A DNA stretch of 64,000 nucleotides from Burkholderia latens (GTDB taxonomy: Bacteria; Pseudomonadota; Gammaproteobacteria; Burkholderiales; Burkholderiaceae): positions 620,001 to 684,000 of the forward strand of contig NZ_CP013438.1 of assembly GCF_001718795.1 (NCBI RefSeq), written 5' to 3'. Below are positions 19,268-28,231 of this stretch, piece by piece. The notes below the pieces were generated by a model. That model made no database searches, had not been told where the DNA came from, and saw only the letters and a list, made by a program, of their open reading frames with translations. The position numbers were made by a program, and so were the translations under genes. The number at the start of each line of letters is the position of its first letter. The first letter of the stretch is position 1.

Positions 19268-20791
19268 TCACGCCGCGCGCGTGAACCGCCGCGGCAGATG
19301 CTGCTCGATGGTTGCCGCGAGCGTATCGAATGCGGGCCCGATGCCTTCGTGCGCGACGCACGCGTAGCCGAGCAGCAGCCCGCGACGCGCGGTGTCCCGA
19401 CAGCTGTAGTAGCTCGTCAGCGGGCGCACGATCACGCCCGCGTCGAACGCGCTTTGCGTAACCGCGCGATCGTCGCACGTATCGGGCAGACCGAGCACCA
19501 GATGCAGCCCTGCTTCGTCACCCATCACGGGCAGCGCGTCGCCGAACCGCGCATGGATCGCATCGATCAGCAATTGCCGGCGCTCGCCGTACAGCGTGCG
19601 CATCCGTCTGACGTGCGAAGTCAGGTGCCCGTCCATGATGAATTCGGCGAGCACGGCCTGCTGCATCAGCTGGCCCTCGCGATACAGTTCCGACAGTCCG
19701 GTGCGGAACGTGTCGACGAGATGTTCGGGCACGACCATGTAGCCCATGCGCAGGCCCGGGAACAGCATCTTGCCGAGGCTGCCGACGTAGATCACGCGGC
19801 CGCCGTCGTCGAGACCTTGCAGCGACGCGAGCGGGCGGCTGCCGTAGCGGAATTCGCTGTCGTAGTCGTCCTCGATGATCCAGCAGCGGTGCTGGCGCGC
19901 GTATTCGAGCAGCATCCGGCGCCGCGCGAGGCTCATCACCATCCCGAGCGGATACTGGTGAGATGGCGTGACGAGCACGAGCCGCGGCGGTTGCTGCATG
20001 TCGCTCGCACTCGGATCGATCCCTTCCTGGTCGACCGGCACCGGCGTCAGCGCGAGGCCGGCTGCCTGCAGCACGCTGCGCACGCCCCAGTAGCACGGCT
20101 CCTCGACCCACGCGCGATCGCCGATGTCGGACAGCAGCCGCACCGCGAGGTCGATCGACTGGTGAATGCCGGTCGTGATGATCACCTGGTCCGGCGAGCA
20201 TTTGACCGACCGTGCGACGCGCAGGTAGTCGGCAAGCGCACGACGCAACGGGCGGTAACCGCCACCCGGCGCGTAGGTCAGCAGCTCCGGATTCGCTTCC
20301 TTCCATAGTCGCGCCTGCAGGCGGCTCCACGTGCGGCTCGGGAATTCCGACACGTCCGGCACACCCGGCATGAACGCGCCCCACTGGCGCCGCGACACAC
20401 CCGCATGCTCGATCAGTTGGCGGCCGCGCATCGACAGGCCGCCCTGCGCGTCCGGCAGCGGCGCCGCGCCGCTACCGGCCGACGGCGGCGCGGCGCCCGG
20501 CGCATGGATCGCGGCCGCGTCCGGGCGCGTGTCGGCCACGTAGGTGCCGCTGCCCGTCGTCGTCAGCACGTAGCCTTCGGCGGTCAGCTGGTCGTACACG
20601 TGCAGCACGGTATTGCGCGCGATCGACAGGTCGGCCGCGAGCGTGCGCGAACTCGGAAGCTTCGTCCCCGGCCCTAATTCTCCGGCAAGAATCGCTTGTT
20701 GCATCTGTTGCAGCAGTTGCCGGTACATCGGCTCGGACGAGCTGCGGTCGAGCCGGGCGGACAGCCAGTCCGCGAGGATCACGGTATCCAA
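19268..20791 (-). CDS. MocR-family regulator (GntR winged helix fused to PLP aminotransferase fold)
   Basis: The 507-residue fusion has an N-terminal winged helix at about 12-80 (PMYRQLLQQMQQAILAGELG, TKLPSSRTLAADL, TARNTV-type helix). A fold-type I aminotransferase domain follows (GGYRPLRRALADYLRVARSV, EPCYWGVRS) with the PLP lysine in YVGSLGKMLFPGLRMGYMV. MocR proteins use PLP as a sensor. TTG 20791 was chosen because AGGA lies 5 nt upstream and the operator-like repeats stay outside the gene; ATG 20860 is the alternative. It is divergent from the polyamine-type ABC operon, its likely target. Confidence 0.87.
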   Translation of the reverse strand: MDTVILADWLSARLDRSSSEPMYRQLLQQMQQAILAGELGPGTKLPSSRTLAADLSIARNTVLHVYDQLTAEGYVLTTTGSGTYVADTRPDAAAIHAPGAAPPSAGSGAAPLPDAQGGLSMRGRQLIEHAGVSRRQWGAFMPGVPDVSEFPSRTWSRLQARLWKEANPELLTYAPGGGYRPLRRALADYLRVARSVKCSPDQVIITTGIHQSIDLAVRLLSDIGDRAWVEEPCYWGVRSVLQAAGLALTPVPVDQEGIDPSASDMQQPPRLVLVTPSHQYPLGMVMSLARRRMLLEYARQHRCWIIEDDYDSEFRYGSRPLASLQGLDDGGRVIYVGSLGKMLFPGLRMGYMVVPEHLVDTFRTGLSELYREGQLMQQAVLAEFIMDGHLTSHVRRMRTLYGERRQLLIDAIHARFGDALPVMGDEAGLHLVLGLPDTCDDRAVTQSAFDAGVIVRPLTSYYSCRDTARRGLLLGYACVAHEGIGPAFDTLAATIEQHLPRRFTRAA

Positions 20792-20794
20792 AGT

Positions 20795-20836
20795 GGTCCT
20801 ACTAGGAATATTGAAATGGTTCCCTAGTATAGAACC
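20795..20836. promoter_or_regulatory. Candidate MocR operator between regulator and ABC importer operon
   Basis: Nested inverted repeats lie in the divergent gap: TACTAGG (20800-20806) against CCTAGTA (20823-20829), and GGTTC (20818-20822) against GAACC (20832-20836). TATAGT (20847-20852) just downstream is a plausible -10 for the rightward operon. The location fits MocR control of both directions; binding is inferred. Confidence 0.5.
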
Positions 20837-20970
20837 GTGCCGGCCGTATAGTGGGTCCATCTCACAAGAAACACTTTCGAGTTTTCTTGACCTCCTGGGG
20901 GGCCTGGCGCGCAGCGTCGGGTTGAAGGGCATTCATAAACGTTTTGTCGCGCAGCAAGGGGACAGCCACG

Positions 20971-22065
20971 ATGAAGTCCGATGATGTGATCGTCAGCTTT
21001 CGCGGCGTGCGGAAGACCTACGACGGGGAAACCCTGGTCGTCAAATCGCTCGACCTCGACATCCGCCGAGGGGAATTCCTGACGTTGCTCGGGCCGTCCG
21101 GCTCGGGCAAGACCACCTGCCTGATGATGCTGGCGGGTTTCGAGTTTCCGACGGGCGGCGAGATTCGGCTCGATGGCGAACTGCTGAACACCGTCCCGCC
21201 GCACAAGCGCAACATCGGCATGGTGTTCCAGAACTATGCGCTGTTTCCGCACCTGACGGTGGAGCAGAACGTCGCGTATCCGCTGACGGTGCGCAAGCTG
21301 CAGGCCGGCGAGCGTGCCGAGCGCGTCGCGCATGCGCTGAAGATGGTGCAGATGGAGCGCTTCGCGAAGCGCTATCCGGCGCAGTTGTCGGGCGGCCAGC
21401 AGCAGCGTATCGCCCTCGCGCGCGCGCTCGTGTTCGAACCGAAGCTCGTGCTGATGGACGAGCCGCTCGGCGCGCTCGACAAGCAGCTGCGCGAACACAT
21501 GCAGTACGAGCTGAAGGCGCTTCACGAGAAGCTCGGCGTGACGTTCGTGTATGTGACGCACGATCAGGGCGAGGCGCTGACGATGTCCGATCGCGTCGCC
21601 GTGTTCGACAAGGGGATCGTGCAGCAGCTCGATACCGTCGATCGTCTTTACGAATCGCCGTGCAACGAATTCGTCGCGAACTTCATCGGCGACAGCAACC
21701 GGCTGCGCGGCACCATCGCGCGCGTCGACGGCGACTTCTGCGAGTTCCGGCTCGACGACGGCACGCAGCTCGTCGGACGCCGCATCGGCGATGCGGCCGA
21801 AGGCGCGCCGGCCGTCGCTTGCATCCGCCCCGAACGCATGAGCCTCGCGAACGGTCACCTGAACGGCGGTGCCGCGAACCGGGTGACCGGCGAGGCCCGC
21901 AGCCTGATCTATTTCGGCGATCACGTGCGCATGCGCTGCGCGTTGCCGGGCCAGGACGAATGCTTCGTGAAAGTGCCGCTCGGCACGGGCGCGCTCGACG
22001 CGTTCTCGCCCGGCGCGCCGGTATCGCTCGCATTCTCGCCCGAGCATCTGCGCGTGTTCGCGTGA
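20971..22065 (+). CDS. ABC importer ATP-binding protein, spermidine/putrescine (PotA) type
   Basis: A 364-residue ATPase. Walker A is GPSGSGKTT at about 44-52, the Q-loop lies in MVFQNYALFPHLTVEQNV, the signature is LSGGQQQRIALARAL, and Walker B is LVLMDEPLGALD with the D-loop; the H-loop is YVTHDQGEA. The C-terminal TOBE domain is at about 280-360 (ACIRPERMSLA). It is the first gene of a four-gene operon with a binding protein and two permeases, opposite a MocR regulator. Polyamine or a related cationic substrate is likely, but the exact ligand cannot be read from the sequence. Confidence 0.93.
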   Translation: MKSDDVIVSFRGVRKTYDGETLVVKSLDLDIRRGEFLTLLGPSGSGKTTCLMMLAGFEFPTGGEIRLDGELLNTVPPHKRNIGMVFQNYALFPHLTVEQNVAYPLTVRKLQAGERAERVAHALKMVQMERFAKRYPAQLSGGQQQRIALARALVFEPKLVLMDEPLGALDKQLREHMQYELKALHEKLGVTFVYVTHDQGEALTMSDRVAVFDKGIVQQLDTVDRLYESPCNEFVANFIGDSNRLRGTIARVDGDFCEFRLDDGTQLVGRRIGDAAEGAPAVACIRPERMSLANGHLNGGAANRVTGEARSLIYFGDHVRMRCALPGQDECFVKVPLGTGALDAFSPGAPVSLAFSPEHLRVFA

Positions 22066-22141
22066 CGCAGGGTTTCCCGTTTTTTCGCAGCACGTCGTCA
22101 ACAACAACGCCCACTTCCACCACGAGAGGAGAGGAACCATC

Positions 22142-23188
22142 ATGAACGCAGCACACTCTACCGCGCGTCGCACGGCACTCGCGCTGGCGCTTGCCGTCGT
22201 CGGCGCATCGGCCACGGCGGCCGAACTTACGGTCGTCAACTTCGGCGGCGCGAACGGCGACGCGCAGAAGGCCGCGTTCAACCAGCCGTTCGAGAAGGCC
22301 ACCGGCAACAAGGTCACGGCCGTCGAGTACAACGGCGAGCAGGCGAAAGTGAAGGCGATGGTCGAGGCGAAGCACGTCAACTGGGACGTGGTCGAAGTCG
22401 AATCGGGCGACCTGAACCGCGGCTGCGACGAAGGGCTGTACGAGAAGCTCGACTGGGCGAAGATCGCGAAGAAATCCGACCTGATTCCGGAAGCGCCGCA
22501 GGTGTGCGGCGTCGGCTTCTTCGTATGGTCGACCGCGCTGTCGTACAACGCGGACAAGCTGAAGACCGCGCCGACCGGCTGGGCCGATTTCTGGAACGTG
22601 AAGAAATTCCCCGGCAAGCGCGGGATGCGCAAGGGCGCACGCTACAACCTCGAGTTCGCGCTGATGGCCGACGGCGTCGCGACGAAGGACGTGTACAAGG
22701 TGCTCGGCACGAAAGCTGGCCAGGACCGCGCGTTCAAGAAGCTCGACGAGCTGAAGCCGTACATCCAGTGGTGGGAAGCCGGCGCGCAGCCGCCGCAGTT
22801 CCTGGTGGCCGGCGACGTCGTGATGTCGACCGCGTACAACGGCCGCATCGACGCCGCGCAGAAGGAAGGCAAGAACCTGAAGGTCGTGTGGAACGGCAGC
22901 ATCTACGACCTCGACTACTGGGCGATTCCGAAGGGCTCGCCGAACAAGGCGCTCGCCGAGCAGTACATCGCGTACACGCTGACGCCGAAGCCGCAGCAGG
23001 CGTATGCGCAGCACATCGCGTACGGCCCGACGAACGTCGCGGCGATCAAGTCGCTCGATGCGAAGACGCTCGCGAACCTGCCGAACTCGCCGGCCAACGG
23101 CAAGAACGCGGTGCTGGAAGACATCGGTTTCTGGACCGACCACAGCGACGAGCTCGAGCAGCGTTTCGCCGCGTGGGCGACGAAGTAA
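22142..23188 (+). CDS. ABC importer periplasmic binding protein, PotD type
   Basis: A 348-residue secreted binding protein. The signal peptide (RRTALALALAVVGASATAA) is cleaved near residue 27, and the mature protein starts with ELTVVNFGGANGDAQKAAF. WDVVEVESGDLNRGCDEGLYEKLDW and MSTAYNGRIDAAQKEGKNL are typical of the PotD/PotF family (extracellular solute-binding family 1/8). SD GAGGAGAGGAA is found before the ATG. It delivers substrate to the permeases encoded next. Confidence 0.92.
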   Translation: MNAAHSTARRTALALALAVVGASATAAELTVVNFGGANGDAQKAAFNQPFEKATGNKVTAVEYNGEQAKVKAMVEAKHVNWDVVEVESGDLNRGCDEGLYEKLDWAKIAKKSDLIPEAPQVCGVGFFVWSTALSYNADKLKTAPTGWADFWNVKKFPGKRGMRKGARYNLEFALMADGVATKDVYKVLGTKAGQDRAFKKLDELKPYIQWWEAGAQPPQFLVAGDVVMSTAYNGRIDAAQKEGKNLKVVWNGSIYDLDYWAIPKGSPNKALAEQYIAYTLTPKPQQAYAQHIAYGPTNVAAIKSLDAKTLANLPNSPANGKNAVLEDIGFWTDHSDELEQRFAAWATK

Positions 23189-23281
23189 CCGCTACTCGGG
23201 TGTCCTGATGCAACCTGCCGCGCGGCGCGCCGAGCGCGTCGCGCGGCATTCCGCCGGACCGTGCCCGGCCGGAGAGAACCG

Positions 23282-24547
23282 TTGAACACGATGACGATCG
23301 CTCCTTCCTCGCCGTCGACAGCCGCGCTCAAGCGCGAACTGAAGGCAGCCGAGGCCCGCAAGCGCACGATGGCGCTGCTGCTGATCGCGCCGCTCGCGAT
23401 CTTCCTGCTGCTTATCTTTGTCGTGCCGATCGGCACGCTGCTCACGCGCGCGGTGCAGAACCCCGAAATCGCGACCGCGCTGCCGAACACGGTCGCCGCG
23501 CTGTCGGGCTGGGACCGCAAGGCGCCGCCGCCCGACGCCGCGTATGCCGCGCTCGCGACCGACATGACGAAGGTTGCCGACAGCGAGGCGATGGGTGCGC
23601 TCGCGCGACGCCTGAACACCGAGATTCCAGGCTACCGCTCGCTCGTCGCGAAGACGGCGCGCGCGATGCCGCTGAAGGGCGATGGCGACGCGGCACTGAC
23701 CCCCGCGCAGACTCGCGCGAAACTGATCGACCTCGATTCGCGCTGGGGCGACGCGGCGTACTGGCAGTCGATCGCGAAGAACGGCAGCCAGGTGTCGCCG
23801 TTCTACCTGCTCGCCGCACTCGACCACAAGCAGGACGGCTTTGGCCATATCGTGCAGGCCGACCCGGACCAGTCGATCTATCTTGCGATCTTCGGCCGCA
23901 CGTTCGTGATTGGCGTCGCCGTCACGCTGTTCGCGCTGCTGCTCGGCTATCCGCTCGCATACTGGATTTCGACGCTGTCGGAGCGCCGCGCGAACCTCGT
24001 GATGATCCTCGTGCTGATCCCGTTCTGGACGTCGGTGCTGGTGCGCGTCGCCGCGTGGATCGTGCTGCTGCAGAGCGAGGGGCTCGTGAACAAGGCGCTG
24101 ATCGGCAGCGGGCTGATCTCGCATCCGCTGACGCTGCTGTTCAACCGCGTCGGCGTGTACATCTCGATGACGCACATCCTGCTGCCGTTCATGATCCTGC
24201 CGCTGTACAGCGTGATGAAGTCGATCCCGCCGACCTACCAGCGCGCGGCCGTGTCGCTCGGCAGCCATCCGTTCGCCGCGTTCTGGCGCGTGTATGTGCC
24301 GCAGACCTATCCGGGCGTCGGCGCCGGCGCGCTGCTCGTGTTCATTCTCGCGATCGGTTACTACATCACGCCCGCGCTGCTCGGCGGGCCGAACGACCAG
24401 ATGGTCAGTTACTACGTCGCGTACTTCACGAACGTGACGATCAACTGGGGCATGGCATGTGCGCTCGGCGGGCTGCTGCTCGCGGCGACGCTCGTGCTGT
24501 ATGCGGTGTACGGGCGCTTCACGCGCACCAACGTGAGCCTCGGCTGA
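23282..24547 (+). CDS. ABC importer permease, PotB type
   Basis: A 421-residue inner-membrane permease. TTG 23282 was chosen because GGAGAG lies 5 nt before it; an ATG three codons later is possible. The first helix is followed by a periplasmic insert of about 130 residues (residues 60-190) that makes the protein longer than PotB of E. coli (about 285). The core then shows the usual helices and the EAA loop (YQRAAVSLGSHPFAAFWRVY) that contacts the ATPase. Partners are the ATPase upstream and the second permease downstream. Confidence 0.9.
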   Translation: MNTMTIAPSSPSTAALKRELKAAEARKRTMALLLIAPLAIFLLLIFVVPIGTLLTRAVQNPEIATALPNTVAALSGWDRKAPPPDAAYAALATDMTKVADSEAMGALARRLNTEIPGYRSLVAKTARAMPLKGDGDAALTPAQTRAKLIDLDSRWGDAAYWQSIAKNGSQVSPFYLLAALDHKQDGFGHIVQADPDQSIYLAIFGRTFVIGVAVTLFALLLGYPLAYWISTLSERRANLVMILVLIPFWTSVLVRVAAWIVLLQSEGLVNKALIGSGLISHPLTLLFNRVGVYISMTHILLPFMILPLYSVMKSIPPTYQRAAVSLGSHPFAAFWRVYVPQTYPGVGAGALLVFILAIGYYITPALLGGPNDQMVSYYVAYFTNVTINWGMACALGGLLLAATLVLYAVYGRFTRTNVSLG

Positions 24548-24584
24548 GCGCCGGGCACAGGGAAACGACAAGGGAATGCCGACC

Positions 24585-25421
24585 ATGAAACTCGCCAGGC
24601 CGCTGTTCGCGCCGCACATGTCGTTCGTCGAGCGCGCGTGGTACGTCGCGCTGCGCGTGCTCGTCGTGCTGACGCTGCTGTACCTGATCCTGCCGGTGCT
24701 CGCGATCGTGCCGCTGTCGTTCTCGTCGAGCACGTTCCTCGTGTATCCGATTCCGGGCTTCTCGACGCGCTGGTACGAAAACCTGATTGCGTCCGACGAA
24801 TGGCGGATGGCGGCGAAGAACAGCTTCATCGTCGCGCCGTCGGCGACCGTTGTCGCGACCGTGCTCGGCACGCTCGCCGCGATCGGCCTCACGAAGGCGG
24901 ATTTCCGCGGCAAGGGGTTGCTGATGGCCGTGCTGCTGTCGCCGATGATCGTGCCCGTCGTCGTGGTCGGCGTCGGCATGTACCTGTTCTTTGCGCCGCT
25001 TGGGCTCGCGAACACGTACACGGGCCTGATCGCCGCGCACGCGGCGCTCGGCGTGCCGTTCGTCGTGACGACGGTCGCGGCGACGCTGCAAGGCTTCAAC
25101 CAGAATCTGGTGCGCGCGAGCCTGTCGCTCGGCGCGAATCCGGTCACGACGTTTTTCCGCGTGACGCTGCCGGTGATCGCGCCGGGCGTGATGTCTGGCG
25201 CGCTGTTCGCGTTCGCGACGTCGTTCGACGAAGTCGTCGTCACGCTGTTCCTCGCGGGCGCGGACCAGACGACGCTGCCGCGCCAGATGTTCACCGGGAT
25301 CCGCGAGAACATCAGCCCGACGATCGCCGCGCTCGCGACGATCCTGATCATTTTTTCGACGAGCCTGCTGCTGGCGCTCGAATGGCTGCGCGGACGCAAC
25401 GCGCGGCGTGCGGTGTCGTAA
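24585..25421 (+). CDS. ABC importer permease, PotC type
   Basis: A 278-residue six-helix permease. The EAA loop is LVRASLSLGANPVTTFFRVT, followed by LPVIAPGVMSGALFAFATSF, matching PotC. ATG 24585 was chosen because AAGGGA lies 9 nt before it; ATG 24576 is in the same frame but only 1-2 nt from that SD. It closes the ABC operon and converges on the sedolisin gene 79 bp away. Confidence 0.92.
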   Translation: MKLARPLFAPHMSFVERAWYVALRVLVVLTLLYLILPVLAIVPLSFSSSTFLVYPIPGFSTRWYENLIASDEWRMAAKNSFIVAPSATVVATVLGTLAAIGLTKADFRGKGLLMAVLLSPMIVPVVVVGVGMYLFFAPLGLANTYTGLIAAHAALGVPFVVTTVAATLQGFNQNLVRASLSLGANPVTTFFRVTLPVIAPGVMSGALFAFATSFDEVVVTLFLAGADQTTLPRQMFTGIRENISPTIAALATILIIFSTSLLLALEWLRGRNARRAVS

Positions 25422-25500
25422 CGGCGCGCGGCCCCGCGAAATGCCTGGCGGGCGCGCGATGAAACGTCACCGCGCGCCGTCACATCACATCACGTCACGC

Positions 25501-27240
25501 TCAGAAGCCGCCCGTCTGGATCAGCTTGTTGAGGTTCGACACGTTCAGGCTGCCGAAGCCGGTCGGGTAGTCCCAGCCGGCGCCCGCGGTGTAGCCATAC
25601 CCCTGATAGCCGTTGTTGCCCGACACGACGTCATAGCGCACCAGCGACGGGTTCGATGGAATGTCCGCATAGAACTTCGCGGCCGGGAAACCGAGACCCG
25701 TGCCGTTCGCCGCGAGCAGGCGGGCCCAGAAGCCGGTGAAGATCGGCGCGGCGAGGCTCGTGCCGCCGATTTGCTGCAACTGGCCGTAGTTGTAGATATA
25801 TGCGCCCGTGCTCTGCGCGGCGTCGAACGACACGTCCGGCAAACGGCGGTTGCTGCCCGATTGCCACGACGGCGCGGGCAGGATCGAGCTGACGCCGCCA
25901 CCCGTCGCCCAGAGCTTGCCGTTGCCGTCGAGGCCTTCGTTCCATACCGTCTCGCTCGAGAACCCGCCGCTCGACGTGGTGTACAGCGTCGTGCCGCCGA
26001 TCGCCAGCACGTGCGGCGAAGCGGCCGGCCACGACACCGTGTAGTTCGCGCCGTCCGGATAGCCACGGTTGTTGCACTCGTACACGCCTTCGTCGCCTGA
26101 CGACACCGAGAACGTCTGGCCTTGCGCGGCGGCCGTCGTGAAGATCTGCTCCTCGGCATCGAGCGTGCCGTCCGCGTCCGCGTCCGTTTCGCACCAGCCG
26201 AGCGACACGTTGATCACCTTCGCGGTGTTGTCCGACACGACACGGTTGAACGCTCGCGTGAGCCCGGTGTTCCCGGCTGCGTTCAGGTCCGCCATGTAGA
26301 ACACCAGCTTGCCGACCTGGCCGCCGGCCGATCCGACGATCGACTGGCTGTCCAGATCCCATTCGCCCTGGCCGTCCTGGTCGTCGCTGTAGCTGCCGGT
26401 CGTGCCGGTGCCGTTGGTCTTCACGGTCTGGGTCGCGACCGTGCCGTAACCATTGCTCGACGTGAACTGCTTCAGGTCCTGCAACGTCTGCGACACGCCG
26501 CCGATCGTGACGATTCCGACCGTCACGCCGGCCGCGGTCGGCACGCCGGTTGCGTTGTAAAGGCCCGGAAATTCCTTCGGATAATGGCCGGTAGCCGTGC
26601 CGGCCGCGAGCGCTTGCGGTTTCGAGACGTTGCCGATGCGCAGCATCGGCCGTGCGCGTGCGACGTTCTGCAGCCCAAGCACCGAGCCGACGACGTCGCC
26701 GAGCGCGCGCGGCACCTGCGCGGTCGACGCGTTCGCGAATCCGGAGCGGCCTGCGTACTCGAAATGCACGAGCGACGTGTTGAATGCGGTTTTCACCGTG
26801 CCGGCCGTGCCGCGCGCGGACACCAGCAGCCGGTTCGGCGCGACCTCGATGTTCACGAAGCCGCTTTTGCGCAGATAGTCGACGACCGACTTCACCTGCG
26901 CTTCGGTCGGCGCGTAGTTCGCGAGGAACTGCTCGTGCGTCAGGTACTGGCGATAGTGCGCGTTGCCGGGGCGGTTGACGTCGTGCGCCAGTTGCTTCAG
27001 TTGCGCCGCATTGCGCAGCTTCAGGCTGACGACGACGTCGGCCGTTTCGCCGGCCGCGAGCTCGAGCGACGGCGCCGCGCTGCGGGCCAGCAGCTGCGGG
27101 CCGGTCAGAAAGGTCTTCGTGTGGGTGTCGACCCAGTCCGTCGTCGCGTGCGCGGCGCCGGCCGCGAACACGAGCGGCCACGCGCACGCGAAGCGGCGGG
27201 GCGACGGAAGGGGAAGGGCAAACCGGGCATTCCTTTTCAT
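25501..27240 (-). CDS. Secreted S53-family serine-carboxyl protease (sedolisin/kumamolisin type)
   Basis: The 579-residue preproenzyme has a signal peptide ending near AAGAAHA (residue 31) and an activation prodomain at about 45-200 (HYRQYLTHEQFLANYAPTEAQV). In the catalytic domain, the active-site Glu293 and Asp297 are in GEWDLDSQ, the oxyanion Asp383 is in SSGDEG, and the nucleophile Ser495 is in GGTSLAAP. The C-terminal Ca2+ site is at Asp537 and Asp557 (GAGWDYPTGFGSLN). All catalytic residues are present, so an acid-active, pepstatin-insensitive extracellular protease is expected. Length is close to pseudomonalisin. Confidence 0.95.
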   Translation of the reverse strand: MKRNARFALPLPSPRRFACAWPLVFAAGAAHATTDWVDTHTKTFLTGPQLLARSAAPSLELAAGETADVVVSLKLRNAAQLKQLAHDVNRPGNAHYRQYLTHEQFLANYAPTEAQVKSVVDYLRKSGFVNIEVAPNRLLVSARGTAGTVKTAFNTSLVHFEYAGRSGFANASTAQVPRALGDVVGSVLGLQNVARARPMLRIGNVSKPQALAAGTATGHYPKEFPGLYNATGVPTAAGVTVGIVTIGGVSQTLQDLKQFTSSNGYGTVATQTVKTNGTGTTGSYSDDQDGQGEWDLDSQSIVGSAGGQVGKLVFYMADLNAAGNTGLTRAFNRVVSDNTAKVINVSLGWCETDADADGTLDAEEQIFTTAAAQGQTFSVSSGDEGVYECNNRGYPDGANYTVSWPAASPHVLAIGGTTLYTTSSGGFSSETVWNEGLDGNGKLWATGGGVSSILPAPSWQSGSNRRLPDVSFDAAQSTGAYIYNYGQLQQIGGTSLAAPIFTGFWARLLAANGTGLGFPAAKFYADIPSNPSLVRYDVVSGNNGYQGYGYTAGAGWDYPTGFGSLNVSNLNKLIQTGGF

Positions 27241-27895
27241 CGGGAGTCCTTTTTAGGAGAGACGACGTTGCTGGAAGCCCCGGCCCTTGTGGGGCCGCGA
27301 GCGGTGACGAGCGTAGGGCGTCGGCGCCGTTCAGGTAGCTGCCAGTTTCCATAGCTGTCAGTTCTGACATTGGCGTGCTCACACGCGGGCGACGTGCGGT
27401 TCAGGCGTCTCGAAGCGGCGACCGGCAAAGGGAACCGGTTCGCTGCGCGATCGCGCGACGGTGGCCGACGCTTGTGCGCGCGACTCGTTCGTTGCCGTAT
27501 CGGAATGTGCGCGATCGCGGAGCGCATCGTCGTGCGCGCGCATCGCCGGCTCGCGCGCGCGGGCGCGCCACGAGTCGCACTATTTGGTCAAGCGCGGTAG
27601 CGGCGAGCGCGCGACGGCGTCGCCGGATACGCGGAGGCACGAAAACGGCGCCCGTCGAACGCTGAGGTTTCCCGAATTGTGGAACAACGCATCGCCGAGT
27701 CTTGCAGCGTGCTTTCGGTTCGCCGCTCGGATCGGCGCATTAGAGTCGGTGCTCGAATTGCGATCGCGGCGCCGTGCCGACAGTCACCTGCTGTCCATTG
27801 CAAGACGAGTGCGCTCGTAAGACCGGTATCCCGGTGAAATTCCTTCTTGACGCCCGCGGATCCGCCGCTATCCTTCCATTCATAACTTTTCGGTT
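27241..27895. other. 655-bp divergent intergenic region
   Basis: This region lies between the leftward sedolisin and rightward ArsR genes. Open frames here lack start signals and recognisable domains. Apart from the ArsR operator at its right edge (27879-27900), no promoter, repeat or RNA could be supported. Confidence 0.4.
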
Positions 27896-27900
27896 ATGAA
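27879..27900. promoter_or_regulatory. ArsR-type operator (8-bp inverted repeat)
   Basis: Perfect arms TTCATAAC (27879-27886) and GTTATGAA (27893-27900) enclose TTTTCG. The repeat sits directly before, and partly over, the possible starts of the ArsR gene, the standard autoregulation position. Confidence 0.65.
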
Positions 27901-27907
27901 TTGCCTC

Positions 27908-28231
27908 ATGCAAAACGCTCACGACATGCTGTTCCGTACGCTCGCCGATCCGACGCGCCGCGCGCTCTTCGAGCGGCTGTGCGAGGAGGGCGAACTGACG
28001 GTGGCCGCGCTGACCGCCCGTGCACGCGTGTCGCAGCCGGCGGTATCGAAGCACCTGGGCGTACTGAAGCAGGCCGGGCTCGTGAGCGATCGTCACGAAG
28101 GCCGGCAGACGCACTACAGCGCGCAGCCGCAGGCGCTGACCCCGTTGATCGACTGGACCAGCCAGATGGCCGGCTTCTGGCAGCACCGGTTCGACGCTCT
28201 CGAAGATCTGCTCAAAAGGATGGATCAGTGA
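27908..28231 (+). CDS. ArsR-family winged-helix regulator
   Basis: A 107-residue regulator (111 if ATG 27896 is used). The whole protein is one ArsR domain: MLFRTLADPTRRALFERLCE, ELTVAALTARARVSQPAVSKHL as the recognition helix, and LVSDRHEGRQTHYS as the wing. It has no metal-binding cysteines, so it belongs to the non-metal SdpR-like branch usually paired with SRPBCC proteins, as here. The stop overlaps the next start (TGATG). ATG 27908 is favoured because the other start lies inside the operator. Confidence 0.9.
   Translation: MQNAHDMLFRTLADPTRRALFERLCEEGELTVAALTARARVSQPAVSKHLGVLKQAGLVSDRHEGRQTHYSAQPQALTPLIDWTSQMAGFWQHRFDALEDLLKRMDQ

Noticed and set aside
20824..22632. Long open frame opposite the ABC ATPase and binding-protein genes
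   Set aside because: It is a GC-bias shadow. The plus-strand genes have complete family motifs here, and the antisense product has runs of Arg/His and no known domain.
25466..25500. Repeat of CACATCACATCACGTCAC before the sedolisin stop
   Set aside because: Too short and irregular to be a CRISPR or functional tandem repeat.
25631..27382. 583-codon frame over the sedolisin gene in another minus-strand frame
   Set aside because: Composition is Arg/Gly-rich and without motifs; the S53 catalytic residues are all in the other frame.
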